DNA of 64,000 nucleotides, from assembly GCA_022702545.1 (NCBI GenBank), contig JAHRBC010000005.1, forward strand, positions 744,001 through 808,000, written 5' to 3'. The translations under genes were made by a program, and so were the position numbers. Numbering within the stretch: the first letter of the stretch is position 1; every line of letters starts with the position of its first letter. Shown piece after piece: positions 1-12,772 of the stretch. The notes under the pieces are model-generated. The model saw only the letters and a program-made list of their open reading frames with translations. It was not told where the DNA came from and searched no databases. This stretch comes from Phycomyces nitens. Its lineage: Eukaryota; Mucoromycota; Mucoromycetes; Mucorales; Phycomycetaceae.

Positions 1-2
1 TG

Positions 3-2670
3 TCCTTCCAAGATCAATTTCACGCCCTTTGATCTCGCACGGAGCAAGCCGAGTTACAGGCCAAGATTGATCTCTTGGAGCCCACCACTGAATCTATTGA
101 TAGTCAAACATCCAACCTCCTTCATGATCTGCTTGTCCATCAGTCTTACTTATAGGACCCCTCTACAGAGCTCCTGAGTCTGATGCCATTATTCTAGCAC
201 ACGTTTTCACAAACATTCACAGAAAAAGAAAAGCAATCTCTCCTAGACAAGTGTCCACCTGTCACGGAGCTCAAGTACTCGCTTCCTTTAACCGTACCTC
301 AAGCTACAATTTTTTTTCATCATGGCCAACAGAGAGAATACTCCTCTCTCCGACAGATCTAATATGCTGTCTCGGGTATTTTTCGACCCTTTGATGTTCT
401 AGCCCACTCCCTTTCTCAAGTTGTTCCATATGAACACAAGCCACGCATTTTCTCCATCTTAAATTACGCTAGGGCCATAATACTACATGTTGAGGGTACA
501 GTCAACAAACAACGCAATGAATTAGCTATTCGAACTATCAATCCTCCCTTCTCAGTGAATTCTCAATCCTCGTATTACACTATGTCCCATGGTGTGTTTC
601 GCGAAACCATCACCTAGAAAACTGCCGCATAGAAAGCCCTTTGAGAGGCCAAGTCTTACTCTTGCCCCTGTTTTGGTTGGTCCTCTGGCCAGCCTACTAA
701 TGACTAGCAGTTTTTTCGAGACATCCCACTACAAAACGCTGATGGGCAGCTTATATTCATTTTCAACCAAACCTTCCCTACACAGCACCTTCTTCGGCTC
801 AAGAACCAAGCGGTTGATTCTCCTTCTTGCCAACAGGAACTCCAGTGGTGGCTCACCAACCTCTCGAAATGGAATGGTCGTCCATTAATTTCTCAAAATT
901 GCAGCTTCAAGTTCATCTCGATGCTGGCAACAGTAGTTGGTGGGTATCTTCCAAGAACAGAATGCATACGGACATTGGACCACCAACAAATATCCAGGTT
1001 AGATCAACTGGAAGAAAATTAAGGCTGTCCAATTGACCTTGCAGACCTTCCCTTACCTCTCTAGCATGACGATCCTGGTGCATACCGACAACACTACCTC
1101 GATGAGTTACATCAACAAACAGGGTGGCACCCGGTCTCACTCATTGTCCACACCGAGGACTGAGCTTTGGGAAATGTGTATTTCCTGGAACATATCCCTT
1201 CAAGCCAAACACATCCCTAGACACCAGAATATCTAAGTTGACTGGGCATCACGCTAGATCTTCTCGAAGAATCTTTGGCGTATCTATCCTCAGTACTTTC
1301 CAGACATACAGAACATATGGGGCCCTCACGACGTAGATCTCTTTGCCGACTGCCTTACTGCACTTCTCCCCAAGTATGTCTCATGGAAGATCGCCTCAGG
1401 CTCAATGGCAACGGATGTTCTCTATCTCATGAACCATTTTCAAGAACTCATACCTGAATCCACCATGGAACTTGACTTTACCTTGCTTGCACAAGATACA
1501 GAAGGATAAGATCACAGCGACCATAGTGGTTTCCCTTTGGGCGAGTGCAATCTGGTTCCCTCTCCTTCAGTCAATGGCTATCTCTCTCCCACTTCTCCTG
1601 ACCGCCAAGACCATCGAAACCATGTCTCCTCTCACCCCACACCCCTTGCCCCACACGAGGTAGAAGTTCCCCGTGTGGCAAGTCTCAAGCGCACTCTCAA
1701 CAATCCACAACTTTCAGATGCTTCACGCCAACTCTTCACCAACTCTTTAACTGAGTCTAGACCCACCAACAATAGTTATGTCAGAAGCCAATGTCTATTC
1801 ATTCCCTGGGTCATAGCCAACGAGGTTTCTCTCTCTCACTTGACTGTCAAAGATATGATCAACTTCTTTACTTCTCCTGACATATCTAATTATGGTCTCA
1901 ACACTCTACAACTCTTCCGTGTTGTCATACATTGACTACACCATCACCCTGCGTCCTTAACAAACGACGACCGACTTCGAGATTTGTTCCAGCTTCTCAA
2001 GCGGGCCGCCCCTCCACTACCCATGTCACGACCGCTGGTGGACTTATCTCCCACATTCACCTATTTATCCAAAATCGCTTCTGCCTCTACTGCTCCACTG
2101 TTGTCTCTTTCACGCAAAACCTCCTTTCTTCTCGCCATGTCTGCCTTTTTCCGTCCCTCCGACATATACTGCATTGTCCTTAGCAAATGCTCCATTGATG
2201 GTCAACAACTTCTACATTTAGTTATCTCTGCCCCCAAAGAAACCAGAGACAGCAGAAGAATAATCAAGTCTCCAATTCTCCACCATCATCTATCCAACAA
2301 CGCCCTTTGTCCTGTGTTGGCCTTTTCCACACTGCGCGATTACCCTGCTACCACTGGCCGTCCCACTGAATCTCTTTTTGTCAGTGCGAAGAACCCATCC
2401 ATCCAGGTCACTGTCGCCACAATTTCTGCCCAGCTCAGAACCCTCACGCAGATGTCGACCTCTATCACGCCATGCCATTCCATACGATCATTTGCATCTG
2501 ATCTAGCCATCCAGAATGGTGTTCATTTGGATGATATTGTCTTTATGAGAAATTGATCCAACTTTCCGGTTTTCGATACCCACTATCCACGTTCTCAAGC
2601 TCTACGATCGAACATAACTGAATTGGTGTTAAATCTGAATCTCCCAGCAGCTCTCTCCCCTAGACCGTAA
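3..2670 (+). pseudogene. DIRS-like retrotransposon remnant (Gag, RNase H, tyrosine recombinase)
   Basis: This is a decayed DIRS element read across several frames, running off the left edge. A Gag-like stretch occupies about 385-600. It is followed almost at once by the end of the RT thumb and the RNase H start (QELQWWLTNLSKWNGR near 838). The RNase H core (DNTTSMSYINKQGGT) lies at about 1088-1132. The spacer WGPHDVDLFADC is at about 1318. A tyrosine recombinase runs from about 1740 to 2670, with RPSDI as the first Arg region, HSIRS as the H-x-x-R box and the Tyr in DTHY. A TGA at 2554-2556 sits where DIRS proteins usually have Trp in an NWS motif. Frameshifts and stops make it non-functional. 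Family identity comes from the motif order. The element's true left end and inverted repeats cannot be seen. Confidence 0.8.
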
Positions 2671-3300
2671 TATCTTCTCTGTTCCTGTTCGGTATCTGAT
2701 AGACTTAATTGTCCAGAGAAACTTGTTTCAATGGGACAATTCCTGTGGTCCTTGGAATAACGGTGGGTTATTGGTATCCCGTTTTACAAAGAGTTCATGA
2801 GGCAGAGCTGTATAAGCCAAACGCCATTTTTACAAAAGAAGCCTTCGTCAAATTGTCTACCATACTTTCCAAAAGACAAAGTCTTGTCATGGTTGACTCC
2901 TTTCCAGGAGATTTCCTTATACATCAGATTATTTTACACCCCTCGCTTATGAGGCCGTGTAATATGGCTTGATGTATGAGAATTGTCTGAGATCCTTGGG
3001 ATAATAGACAATAAACATCGTTCGAGGGACGAATTCCCGAGAATGATGTGGTTCCCGCCTACTCTTTCCCTTAAAGCAGGCCATCTAATTGTATGGTGTG
3101 ACTAGGAAGAGATAGAGAAGAGTAAGGTATAAAAACCTTGAAGCATATAAAAGAGTAAAAAGAGTGATTTAGGAATCCTAAACCTCATTCGAGGGATGAA
3201 GTTCTGATGGACAATGCCTTTTAGAACCCAAAGAGTACGGCGTCTTATCTTAGTTTTGGAAACATGGTTCTTTTGAATCTGTCTGGTTTGGTCAGCAAGT
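2671..3300. other. Gene-free flank of the DIRS remnant
   Basis: No credible coding sequence is visible. The 13-bp motif TTCGAGGGACGAA (3021-3033) recurs with one mismatch at 3188-3200. It may belong to the terminal or internal repeat system of the DIRS element, but that is inference only. Confidence 0.35.
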
Positions 3301-3307
3301 GTTGGAT

Positions 3308-3690
3308 CTAACTTGGATGTGCTGCACAATGTAGAAAACGATCCCAATGTTTTCTCGTCAAATAGGCAGTGATTAAAACAGCTTCTGCGTAAATCTGCTT
3401 TATTGATATTTGCTCTTGTTTATAAAAGTCACTATCCATTGGCTGGTCAGATTGATACACTTTGTTCAAGTATTGATTAAGTTGTATATGGTTATCTAGT
3501 ATAATCGTTGAATTGATATGTAAAACACTCTTCTTTGTCACTATGAATAATTTGTTCTTGAAGATCGGTTGATTTTGGGAGGTCATCTTTGTATCGATGG
3601 CAATAGGATGGAAACCCATTTACTTTTAGCTTGAGTTGAAGCATGGGCATATTGGGGTCATTGGTATAGTGAATCTCCACATGGTTTTCA
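3308..3690 (-). pseudogene. Unrecognised ORF remnants downstream of the Fanzor-like fragment
   Basis: Two overlapping reading frames (about 3690-3492 and 3619-3308) look partly protein-like, for example IHYTNDPNMPMLQLKLK. They lie on the same strand as, and just downstream of, the Fanzor-like gene interrupted at 4055. They could be decayed downstream exons of that gene or an unrelated relic. I recognise no domain. A CA/poly-A microsatellite separates them from the LTR. Confidence 0.2.
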
Positions 3691-3769
3691 ATGTGTGTCT
3701 GTGTGTGTGTGTTTTTTTTTTAGCTTTTCAGGGTTTTAATTTATCGATTCTTTATTGAAAGACACATGT

Positions 3770-4055
3770 TGTTAAGATTGGTTCCTAACAGCCTTCGCGC
3801 CACACTCCCGAAATGGATAATAGCTAGAAGACCAAATACATCATAGTTATCTAGACTTTTCTTTCTGGTATACACACCAGCCACAATAACCAATCATTAT
3901 ATTTAGACATATCTTTACCCTAGCTAGAAAACATATAAATACCAGTAGAGCTTGATCGTAGAAAGATCAAGCGAACAATGTCTTCTATTAAATAACTTAT
4001 CCTTGAACCTCCTGTTTCTGTCTCTTGCCTTGTTTGCTTGGATCAGTTCCTGACA
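3770..4055 (+). mobile_element. Solo LTR (286 bp) with 5-bp target site duplication
   Basis: The segment begins TGTTAAGATTGG and ends GTTCCTGACA, giving the TG...CA termini of LTRs. It is flanked on both sides by the identical pentamer CATGT (3765-3769 and 4056-4060), the usual retrovirus-like target duplication length. It contains a TATA-like CATATAAATA followed by a short inverted repeat (GCTTGATC...GATCAAGC) and an AATAA-like site. No internal element is present, so this is probably a solo LTR left by LTR-LTR recombination. The Ty1/copia or Ty3 superfamily cannot be told from an LTR alone. Confidence 0.8.
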
Positions 4056-5010
4056 CATGTAGCGTGCTTTGGTATCATTGACTGAATTTTCTCAGCGATA
4101 GTGGCAGTAAATACTGCTTTTCTCCCAGGATCAATACAAATTGGAGTATACATCTCATCGATTTCAGACATGGTAAAGTCACCCAGTTTCAATTCTAGGC
4201 TTTGATAAGAAGGGCCGTAACCAGTTTGACGTCGTTTGTAGAAGAGAAAATCAAGAGAGAAACCATCACTACGGAGGAGATTTCCGAATAGCATGCCGTT
4301 GTTTCCATTTGGGAGTAGAGAGGTGCTAAATAGAAATAAAAATTAGAGGAAGCTATTGGGCATGAAGAGATACTTACGTTTTAAGGCCGAGTTTTTTGAA
4401 ATTAAAAACCTTGAAAAAAAGTTCCAGTTGCTTGTCGTAACCCCGCGGCAAAGAATTTCGTGTAAAGCACGACAGGGCATTGATGCTTAGAATGATGAAC
4501 CTCCATCTTATAGATGGTCTTGGTAATACGGAAAGTAGTTTGGGTCTTTTAGAATCTTCAGGAGAGTGGTCAAAATCTTGTTCCAAGTTGGCACTGATGG
4601 ATAGCAGGAAAGGTACAAAATCACTAGGATCTTTGGAAAGTTCCTTGAGGGATACTTTTTTTCTGCAGTTTCTGCTTCCAAACTGCAAAAAGTTTCGATT
4701 TTTGACTTTATATTGTCAGTGAGCGAATCGATCTTGGGCCATCTTGGTTCTCCTTGACAAATGAACTGGTAGCAAAAGGTACGGCAGATACTGTTCACAT
4801 CTTTTCGAGGCAGAGACTATGGATCATATACATATATGATATGATCAAGTTTTTTGAATTACATTTCGCAAATCTCCCACTTACCTTGAATTCATTTTGC
4901 AATTTATAATTCAAAAAGTATAAAAGCTTCTGCTCAAATCCTTTTACTACAGTGTTTGTATATGAAGTAGCAAGTTCTTTGCATGCTGTTGTATCCAAAC
5001 ATAATCGTAG
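4056..5010 (-). pseudogene. Fanzor/TnpB-like nuclease gene, N-terminal part, truncated by LTR
   Basis: Read on the minus strand, three blocks follow one another. The N-terminal block carries LATSYTNTVVKGFEQKLL and CQGEPRWPKIDS. The middle block has LSVLPRPSIRWRFIIL and ends KVFNFKKLG. The third block, FGNLLRSDGFSLDFLFYK, continues to CIDPGRKAVFTATI. The D-P-G-R box matches the first RuvC Asp motif of eukaryotic TnpB (Fanzor) proteins. Gaps between blocks look like introns (one donor near 4884) plus at least one frameshift near 4600. The C-terminal RuvC-II/III and zinc-ribbon part is absent here, because the LTR at 3770-4055 follows directly. In Fanzor and TnpB families the complete protein is an RNA-guided nuclease. 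This copy cannot be functional. Confidence 0.55.
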
Positions 5011-5339
5011 ATTGAAACATTAACACAAATTACCAATATTGAAACATATTGAATAACCGACCTGCTGGAAGTGCACTAAAGAGAGTGTACTTTTCCAAAT
5101 ACATTATTCGTACGTAAAGACACACTAACAACTAGTACAAAGTAAAATAACAAGTCATATCTAATGGTAGAAAGAACAGACATTACCTGATATCATCATA
5201 TCATCACCAGCACTCATCTCAATGTCTATATAAACGCACAATACGAATAGCAATAGTCCATCTGATTCACAAATTATCCTCTCTCTTAATAAACAAAGTC
5301 TCACTGTACTCGTGTCCATGCTTTGTTTTTCCTCTGATT

Positions 5340-5484
5340 TAACAGTCAGTAACATAATATTTCTAAATTGTCAAGATTACCTTGAGAAGCAGTTTCTGGT
5401 TGAAACAATTGACACTTGTAGTACTTGTTTGTATAGTGGGCAGACTGTCCACAATGTACGCAGGCGATGTCTAGGCCTAGGCAT
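5340..5484 (-). pseudogene. Zinc-knuckle-like remnant, possibly Helitron N-terminus
   Basis: From an ATG at 5484 the minus strand reads MPRPRHRLRT. After a one-base shift it continues VHCGQSAHYTNKYYKC, a C-x2-C-x4-H-x7-C zinc-binding pattern. Helitron-type proteins of fungi often begin with such a small Cys/His motif, but no helicase or Rep domain follows here. It may equally be a Gag-type scrap. A short degenerate fragment only. Confidence 0.2.
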
Positions 5485-5990
5485 TGTGTTAATATGATAA
5501 CGTTAATTTTACGGGACACCTGTAAAGTACAGGATGTTACACAAAATATGTTCTGTTCCGGTAAAAAAAGCATGAGCATGAATACTTGGCTTTTGGCTGG
5601 CCCACACCACTGGTCTCCTTACCAACTGAATTCGTGTCCCCTAAGCTCGGTGATATGATAATACAGTGTTTTTTTTATTGAATACATTACCTTGGTCTTC
5701 TTGTTCCGGTCTCTGTTCAAAAATTTGTGTGTTTTATGATGGAAAAGAGGGATAGGTAAGTTGAGAGCCTTTTATAAAGAAAAATTAAGAGTCGAACTAA
5801 TTTGATAAAAGTATTTATATATCTTGATTTAGTCCCCCTGAATGTTGTCTATTACAATGAATATAGAGATGGTTTGACAATATACTTATTAATCAATTGT
5901 AGAACAAACATAATTTCTTTGTCTCTGATAAATATTTGTAGTCAGTGTTTATATTGAACTCAGTCTGTTGCAACCTCGGTTTGTATATTG

Positions 5991-6130
5991 CAGGATTTTT
6001 CCTTTGAATGGTCCCACTTGCTAATTATTATTATTATTCGTAATGGCCAATAATTAGTGGTACTCTAAAGCTAAAGGGCTAAAGAGAAAACGATAAAGAT
6101 TAGCAATTGGGACTATTCCAAGGAAACATC
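5991..6130. mobile_element. 140-bp foldback MITE with 10-bp flanking repeat
   Basis: The left end (TTTCCTTTGAATGGTCCCAC, then TTGCTAAT) matches the reverse complement of the right end (TTTCCTTGGAATAGTCCCAA, then TTGCTAAT) at about 25 of 28 positions, forming terminal inverted repeats. The decamer TTGTATATTG flanks it exactly at 5981-5990 and 6131-6140. There is no coding capacity inside. The size, inverted repeats and flanking duplication fit a non-autonomous DNA transposon. An 8-10 bp duplication suggests hAT- or Mutator-type mobilisation, but the superfamily is not certain. Confidence 0.7.
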
Positions 6131-7085
6131 TTGTATATTGTGATAGTCTGGTTTATGGGTAAAACCTCTCTTTTTATCAAGTGTAACATTCAAGTATATA
6201 TGGAAATGGGATAATAAATATTAGTTATTTATATATCATTAGAAAGATGGACTGTCACATATATATATATATAAATTATTTTAATCCAACTTCTTTGACA
6301 AGCATTTATCAATGAGATTAAGGAAAGATAAATAGAGTATAACCTCAGCTATTGATGTCATCTACGACGAATAGAAAATGATGGACCATGCAATTAATGA
6401 TAATAAACAAGTTTTTTTTTCTTTTGCCATGGCTGTCCAGAACATCCATGCTAATTCGATGAATTTATCTATAATTTGTGCCTTTCTTGCGTATCAGTTT
6501 TTCTCTGATGAGGAGGACCTAGGAAACTCCTTGTCCATTTTTTGCTGCATCACTTTTTTGAAAAACAAATGGTAAAGGGAACAACAATACTTGTGTCAAC
6601 TCCCTTTTCTGTATTGACCTTTACAACTGCAGTTTCGTATCAAGTGAGACTACTTGCTAAATACCTTTAACCAGATATTGTCTATTATCTCTATTGTCGG
6701 TGATTGAGGTTTAGAGATTATGTCGAAAGCAATAAGCATTCAAGGTTGCCATTTTTTGATGGCTGTATTATAATATTCCTCTTTATCAGCACTATCATCA
6801 AAGACTAAATGAAAATCTTATTCATGATTATAATAATGATTTATTTATTTTTTGGAATTAGATGAAAAGAGTTTAAATCGGTAATATGATTTTGTCTTAA
6901 ATTTTCTCAAAAAGTGTCTCAAAAATATATCAAATTCGTCTAAAAAAATTTCCGAGTTGTTTCAATTTCAAGTAAAAAAAAAACTGTACTACCCATCATT
7001 AATTTATTCCGAGCTATAATTATTGCAAGATATCTTACACATTTAGAGCGTCATTGACCCTGTTATCTGAGTCTAGTCAAAAGGT

Positions 7086-7092
7086 TATAAAA
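7086..7092 (+). promoter_or_regulatory. TATA box of the pyruvate decarboxylase gene
   Basis: TATAAAA lies about 60 bp upstream of the PDC start codon and is followed by a pyrimidine- and A-rich leader ending ACAACAAAATG. This is the usual layout of a strongly expressed fungal glycolytic or fermentative gene. Confidence 0.5.
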
Positions 7093-7146
7093 TGCCTTTA
7101 ATTCACAGATATCTTTCTTTACTAACAAACCTTACAAAACAACAAA

Positions 7147-8992
<1,846 letters not shown>

Positions 8993-9118
8993 ATTTGATT
9001 ATTAGAATACTGATACTGGCTTTGTATATAATATTCTGTGAATAAATTAATATATATATATATACTACAAAGTACTTATAGAAATGAAATAGAAAGAGTA
9101 CTAGTGTGCATAGTTCCA

Positions 9119-10314
9119 CCCCAAAAGAAAACTTGATATAGCTAGCTGCGACTTTTTAGCTGATAACGAATCTTGGATCTTGGCGTTTGGAGAGCAAAAC
9201 AAATATACTGTAAATGATACGGATGTGGTGCTGGAATTTAAGAAGTTTCAAAAACACAGCATAGAACGCTTAAAGAGGGTAAACTATATTAATCCAAAGT
9301 ATGATATACATCGAATACTGGAATATCTATATGTATACGAAAATACAATAAACATATAGTATGAACACCAACCTCAATTTAGGGCACTCTCCGACATTTT
9401 AATTGCTGATAGAACTACAAATGACAGCATACATCCGGATATAATGTCTAAAGAAACGTACCGATTGATGAAGCAGGAGTTTATTAAAAATCAAGGGCGT
9501 GGTATCCCAAGTTCAATAAAAAACTGTATCAAAGAGTGAAGCATATTCTTGAGGTATATTTAATAATATTCAAGTTGAATAAAAAAAAAGTAAGTATATT
9601 CTCCTTTAATTAGAAATACTTATTTTACAAGACAAATGGTGAATCCGATAAAGGTAGTAGAGAAACCAATAATGAATCAAGAGCCAAACTTATAAAAGCT
9701 AACCAGAAAAGCAAACAAATACGAAAATGCAGTCAAAGTCATTGTCAGCCTTATTACTTTGCCAACAAATACCAAGCTAAATCGAGCATCAGAGCTACAT
9801 CTTTCAAGTAGCAATATATATGTAGTAATAAGCTCCATCTTTGGATCTTTGGATATAATCCCTCACTGTTCAAAATTACTGCCTTGTCAAAGAACAAAAT
9901 GGAAATCAAGAATACGACTACTCCACTGTATATGGCGAGATTAAGACGAATAAGAATACAAGTAACTTGGACCAAGACCTGTATCGCCTGGCACATTTCA
10001 CGGAAAATGCAGTAGACAACTACAACTTGGGAATGGGTCTGTCTTTCTAGGCAAATGGCACCATTGGTCATTTTTATTCCATGACCCTACAACATAAATC
10101 CGCTCATGTCTTTATGGATATTGTTACTTTAAAGATACCCACACAATGTGCTGCTCTCAGGGAGATATTACTGGAGCTTGATACTATTACTCAGCTTGCA
10201 CATATGCATGATACTTTATATAAGCCTATTAAAGGCACCATTCCGCACAGCCCCACTGCATCATTTGAGTTGTTTGATTTAAAGGCAAAGGTGAAAACTA
10301 GTCTCTGGTGATTT
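9119..10314 (+). pseudogene. Decayed uncharacterised gene with G-E-I-K motif
   Basis: Non-overlapping protein-like blocks share one strand. Block 1 (about 9119-9279) reads DNESWILAFGEQNKY and LEFKKFQKHSIERLKR, then a GT donor. Block 2 (about 9382-9538) reads HPDIMSKETYRLMKQEF and KNQGRGIPSSI. Block 3 (about 9880-10311) reads QEYDYSTVYGEIK, then LDQDLYRLAHFTENAVDNY, then ANGTIGHFYSMTL, ending SFELFDLKAKVK. A TAG at 10048-10050 interrupts block 3, and 9540-9870 lacks a clear frame. I do not recognise the family with certainty. The S-T-V-Y-G-E-I-K arrangement resembles the E-x-K half of a PD-(D/E)XK nuclease core, which is inference. The gene is probably dead. Confidence 0.4.
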
Positions 10315-10936
10315 TTTCCATATTTATAATTTCAATAAATATACTTTTTATGACTTGGGGATCTTATTTCCTGATTCTAAATCTATTTCTGGTGATATTA
10401 AGAATTGTCGATGATGGCGGGTAGTGATTCCTGCATACGTGATGACACTCACCTAAAAGCTTTTTATTGCTTTTTTCTAAACTTTATATGCGACTTGTGG
10501 AGTATTGAAAACTCCTAAACGACATTTATTGCTTCTCCAACGTTGCGACCCTTGGTGTAAGCTTAAATGCATCAGATGTTTGCGTTTTCAAACATTTTAA
10601 TGGTGAGTCGAGGATATTCAACTAGAGGAACTTGGTTCAGATACTTGTAAATATTTTTGTCTAAGCTCTTGAAATTGTATTTATATACAAGTAATTGTTA
10701 AAGAATGCCTTTGATCTTGGCTCAACAACTTGACCTTGACGAATTTTGATGCCAACAATAACGAACATTGAACCTTTAAGAAACGAACTTTAATCGGAAG
10801 CCAAAGCAAATCTAGTTCGTTTAAAGGCGAACTTTGGATGGTGGAGTCATTGTAATTGACAGAATTATAATAAAAATATGTATCTCTCTCTCTATAGCTA
10901 TCTATCTCTATATCTATCTCTATGGTATTATAAATC
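10315..10936. other. Gene-free AT-rich spacer
   Basis: No gene is seen. It contains a CTAT/CTCTAT simple repeat (about 10880-10922) and several short GAAC/GTTC-bearing inverted segments (10758-10840) of unknown meaning. Confidence 0.5.
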
Positions 10937-12772
10937 TTATATGGTCTTGAATACTGACCAATCAGACATTCGAAGCTTTAAGCCAAATAAAACTAGTGTG
11001 CCAGCCACGTACATTGCACCAGTGAATATCTTGTAACTCACAAACGGTGCTTGCATAGCAATTTCAGAACTTTCAATTGCACCTGCCAGATTGGGACCAA
11101 ACATGGCCAGGGTAGTAACGACCAAAAGAAGAGATAGACCAGATTCATATCTTTCCTTGCCGGTGATTATACATGTAATCGAAGGGGCTTTTTAGAAATA
11201 AATAATCGTCCATTGGTAAAGTACTTACTAAGAGTGACAAATGCACCACCAAAGAATCCAAATAGAGCCGAAAATGCTATGAGAATCCCAAAAGAGTCTG
11301 CAAAGGTCCACATACAGAGAGAAAGCAGACCTGCTGAAAGAGAGAATATAATCGTAATATTCATGTGTCCTACACGGTCTCCAGCCAGTCTAAAGATAAC
11401 GGAAACTTTCAGTTGTTTGATATTAAGTTATATAGTTATTTTGACTTACCCAGCCAAGATACGGCCAGCCGTACTTAGACCGGACGCAACAGCAACTGTA
11501 GCCGATCCTTTTTCTGGAGAAAGCCCGATAAAGGTAGCATAGGCTATCAAGATTATTTAAAATCTTTGAACCTTTTGATTAATCTTGAATCATCTTACAT
11601 GGCAAGAAAAAGACGGGTACATAGTAAGCACCTTCTAGGAAGATGTCAGTAATACACCACAGTACAAAATTGGCGTCCTTTAGAATCTTGAAATCAATAA
11701 TATCTTGAAGTCTTTGAGTGGTCTTTGTATGACCTGGTCGATCTCGAAATAAAATGCAAGCAAATAATCCAACGCCAACATTGATAAAACCAACAACACG
11801 ATAGCACCTTTTTTTTTGGACATTAATACGAATAAATAGGTGAGTCTATGCGTTCAAATATTACCAGAATACACCTAGCTTGTCGTTGAGTGCAGCTACA
11901 AGAAGTGGCATCACAAGTCCTCCGATGCTGTTTCCACTAGATGCTACGCCTAATGCAATTCCTGTGTTCTTTGTGAACCACTTTGGGATTTCACTTACTA
12001 CAATCTAAAATGTTATAAAGCGTTAGTTTTCATACAGTTGAATAAATTCATGCTCACATAGTATATAATGGATGTGCCAATGCCATATAATACACCTTGT
12101 GTCATACACAGCTGCCATATCTATCAAGTTTTCAGAATTGAATAAAACCATTTTTTTTAGATATGAACATCATAATACCTCTGTGCTAAAGCTAGCCAGT
12201 TCTAATCCAGCCACACATAAGACTACACCTAGTGCCAGAGCCTTTTTTGTAGTCATATAAGATAGTAGAATTTGAACAAAAGGTGACAGGATATTTAAAA
12301 GAATGTTGCCGAGTGTACCGACAAATGTCAATTGAAGAGTAGTTGAGGGCAAGTGGCCAAACAAATTCTGCTCATAATAGTCTTGGAAAACACCCCTAGA
12401 AGGGTTGAGAATAATAAAATAAATAAGGATTTAGAATGCAAATTGGTTTAAATATATAATTACCAGCTCATAACTACGCTAAGGCTAGGCATCTGTACCA
12501 GAAATGCGCCAACAACGATGAACCATCCATATCCACCTTCCGGATTTTCTAATTCATGAAGAGTGGTTTCTGACAAGGTCTCTGATTTTGGCAACTCGAA
12601 ATCTAATTCTTTGCATTGAAAATAAAGTTATATCTCTGGAAATTATCTATTTTCTCTTCTTACCTTGTGTACCAAGAGTATCAATTGTGTCCGTGTCCTT
12701 TTGCTCTTTAATGTCACAAAATTTGGTGGATGGACTAGAGTCCAGAGTATCTGAGTCTTGTTTAAATGACAT
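10937..12772 (-). CDS. MFS transporter, monocarboxylate-transporter (MCT/MCH) type
   Basis: This is a polytopic plasma- or organelle-membrane carrier. The ATG at 12772 begins an acidic, Ser/Asp/Thr-rich cytosolic tail. This leads to NPEGGYGWFIVVGAFLVQ, the diagnostic start of helix 1 in fungal MCT-type MFS proteins (substrates in this family include monocarboxylates and riboflavin). Later blocks include LTFVGTLGNILLNILSP, YGIGTSIIYYIVVSEIPKWF, NTGIALGVASSGNSIGG, LSTAGRILAG followed by LAGDRVGHMN, and FGFFGGAFVTL. It is split into about eight exons by short introns. The last exon ends MSDWSVFKTI and a stop at 10937. The predicted length of about 460-470 aa fits a 12-helix MFS. The substrate cannot be told from sequence. 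Confidence 0.88.

Larger units (their letters stand above)
5700..7140. other. AT-rich intergenic region upstream of PDC
   Basis: No gene is visible over about 1.4 kb. The stretch holds AT microsatellites (around 6258-6272), the foldback element at 5991-6130, and the promoter of the pyruvate decarboxylase gene at its right end. Confidence 0.6.

Noticed and set aside
30..2670. Possible intact autonomous retrotransposon
   Set aside because: Stops, frameshifts and a missing reverse transcriptase core show it is a relic.
9754..10071. Minus-strand 105-codon frame
   Set aside because: It lies opposite the decayed plus-strand gene with the GEIK motif; a shadow with hydrophobic low-complexity content.
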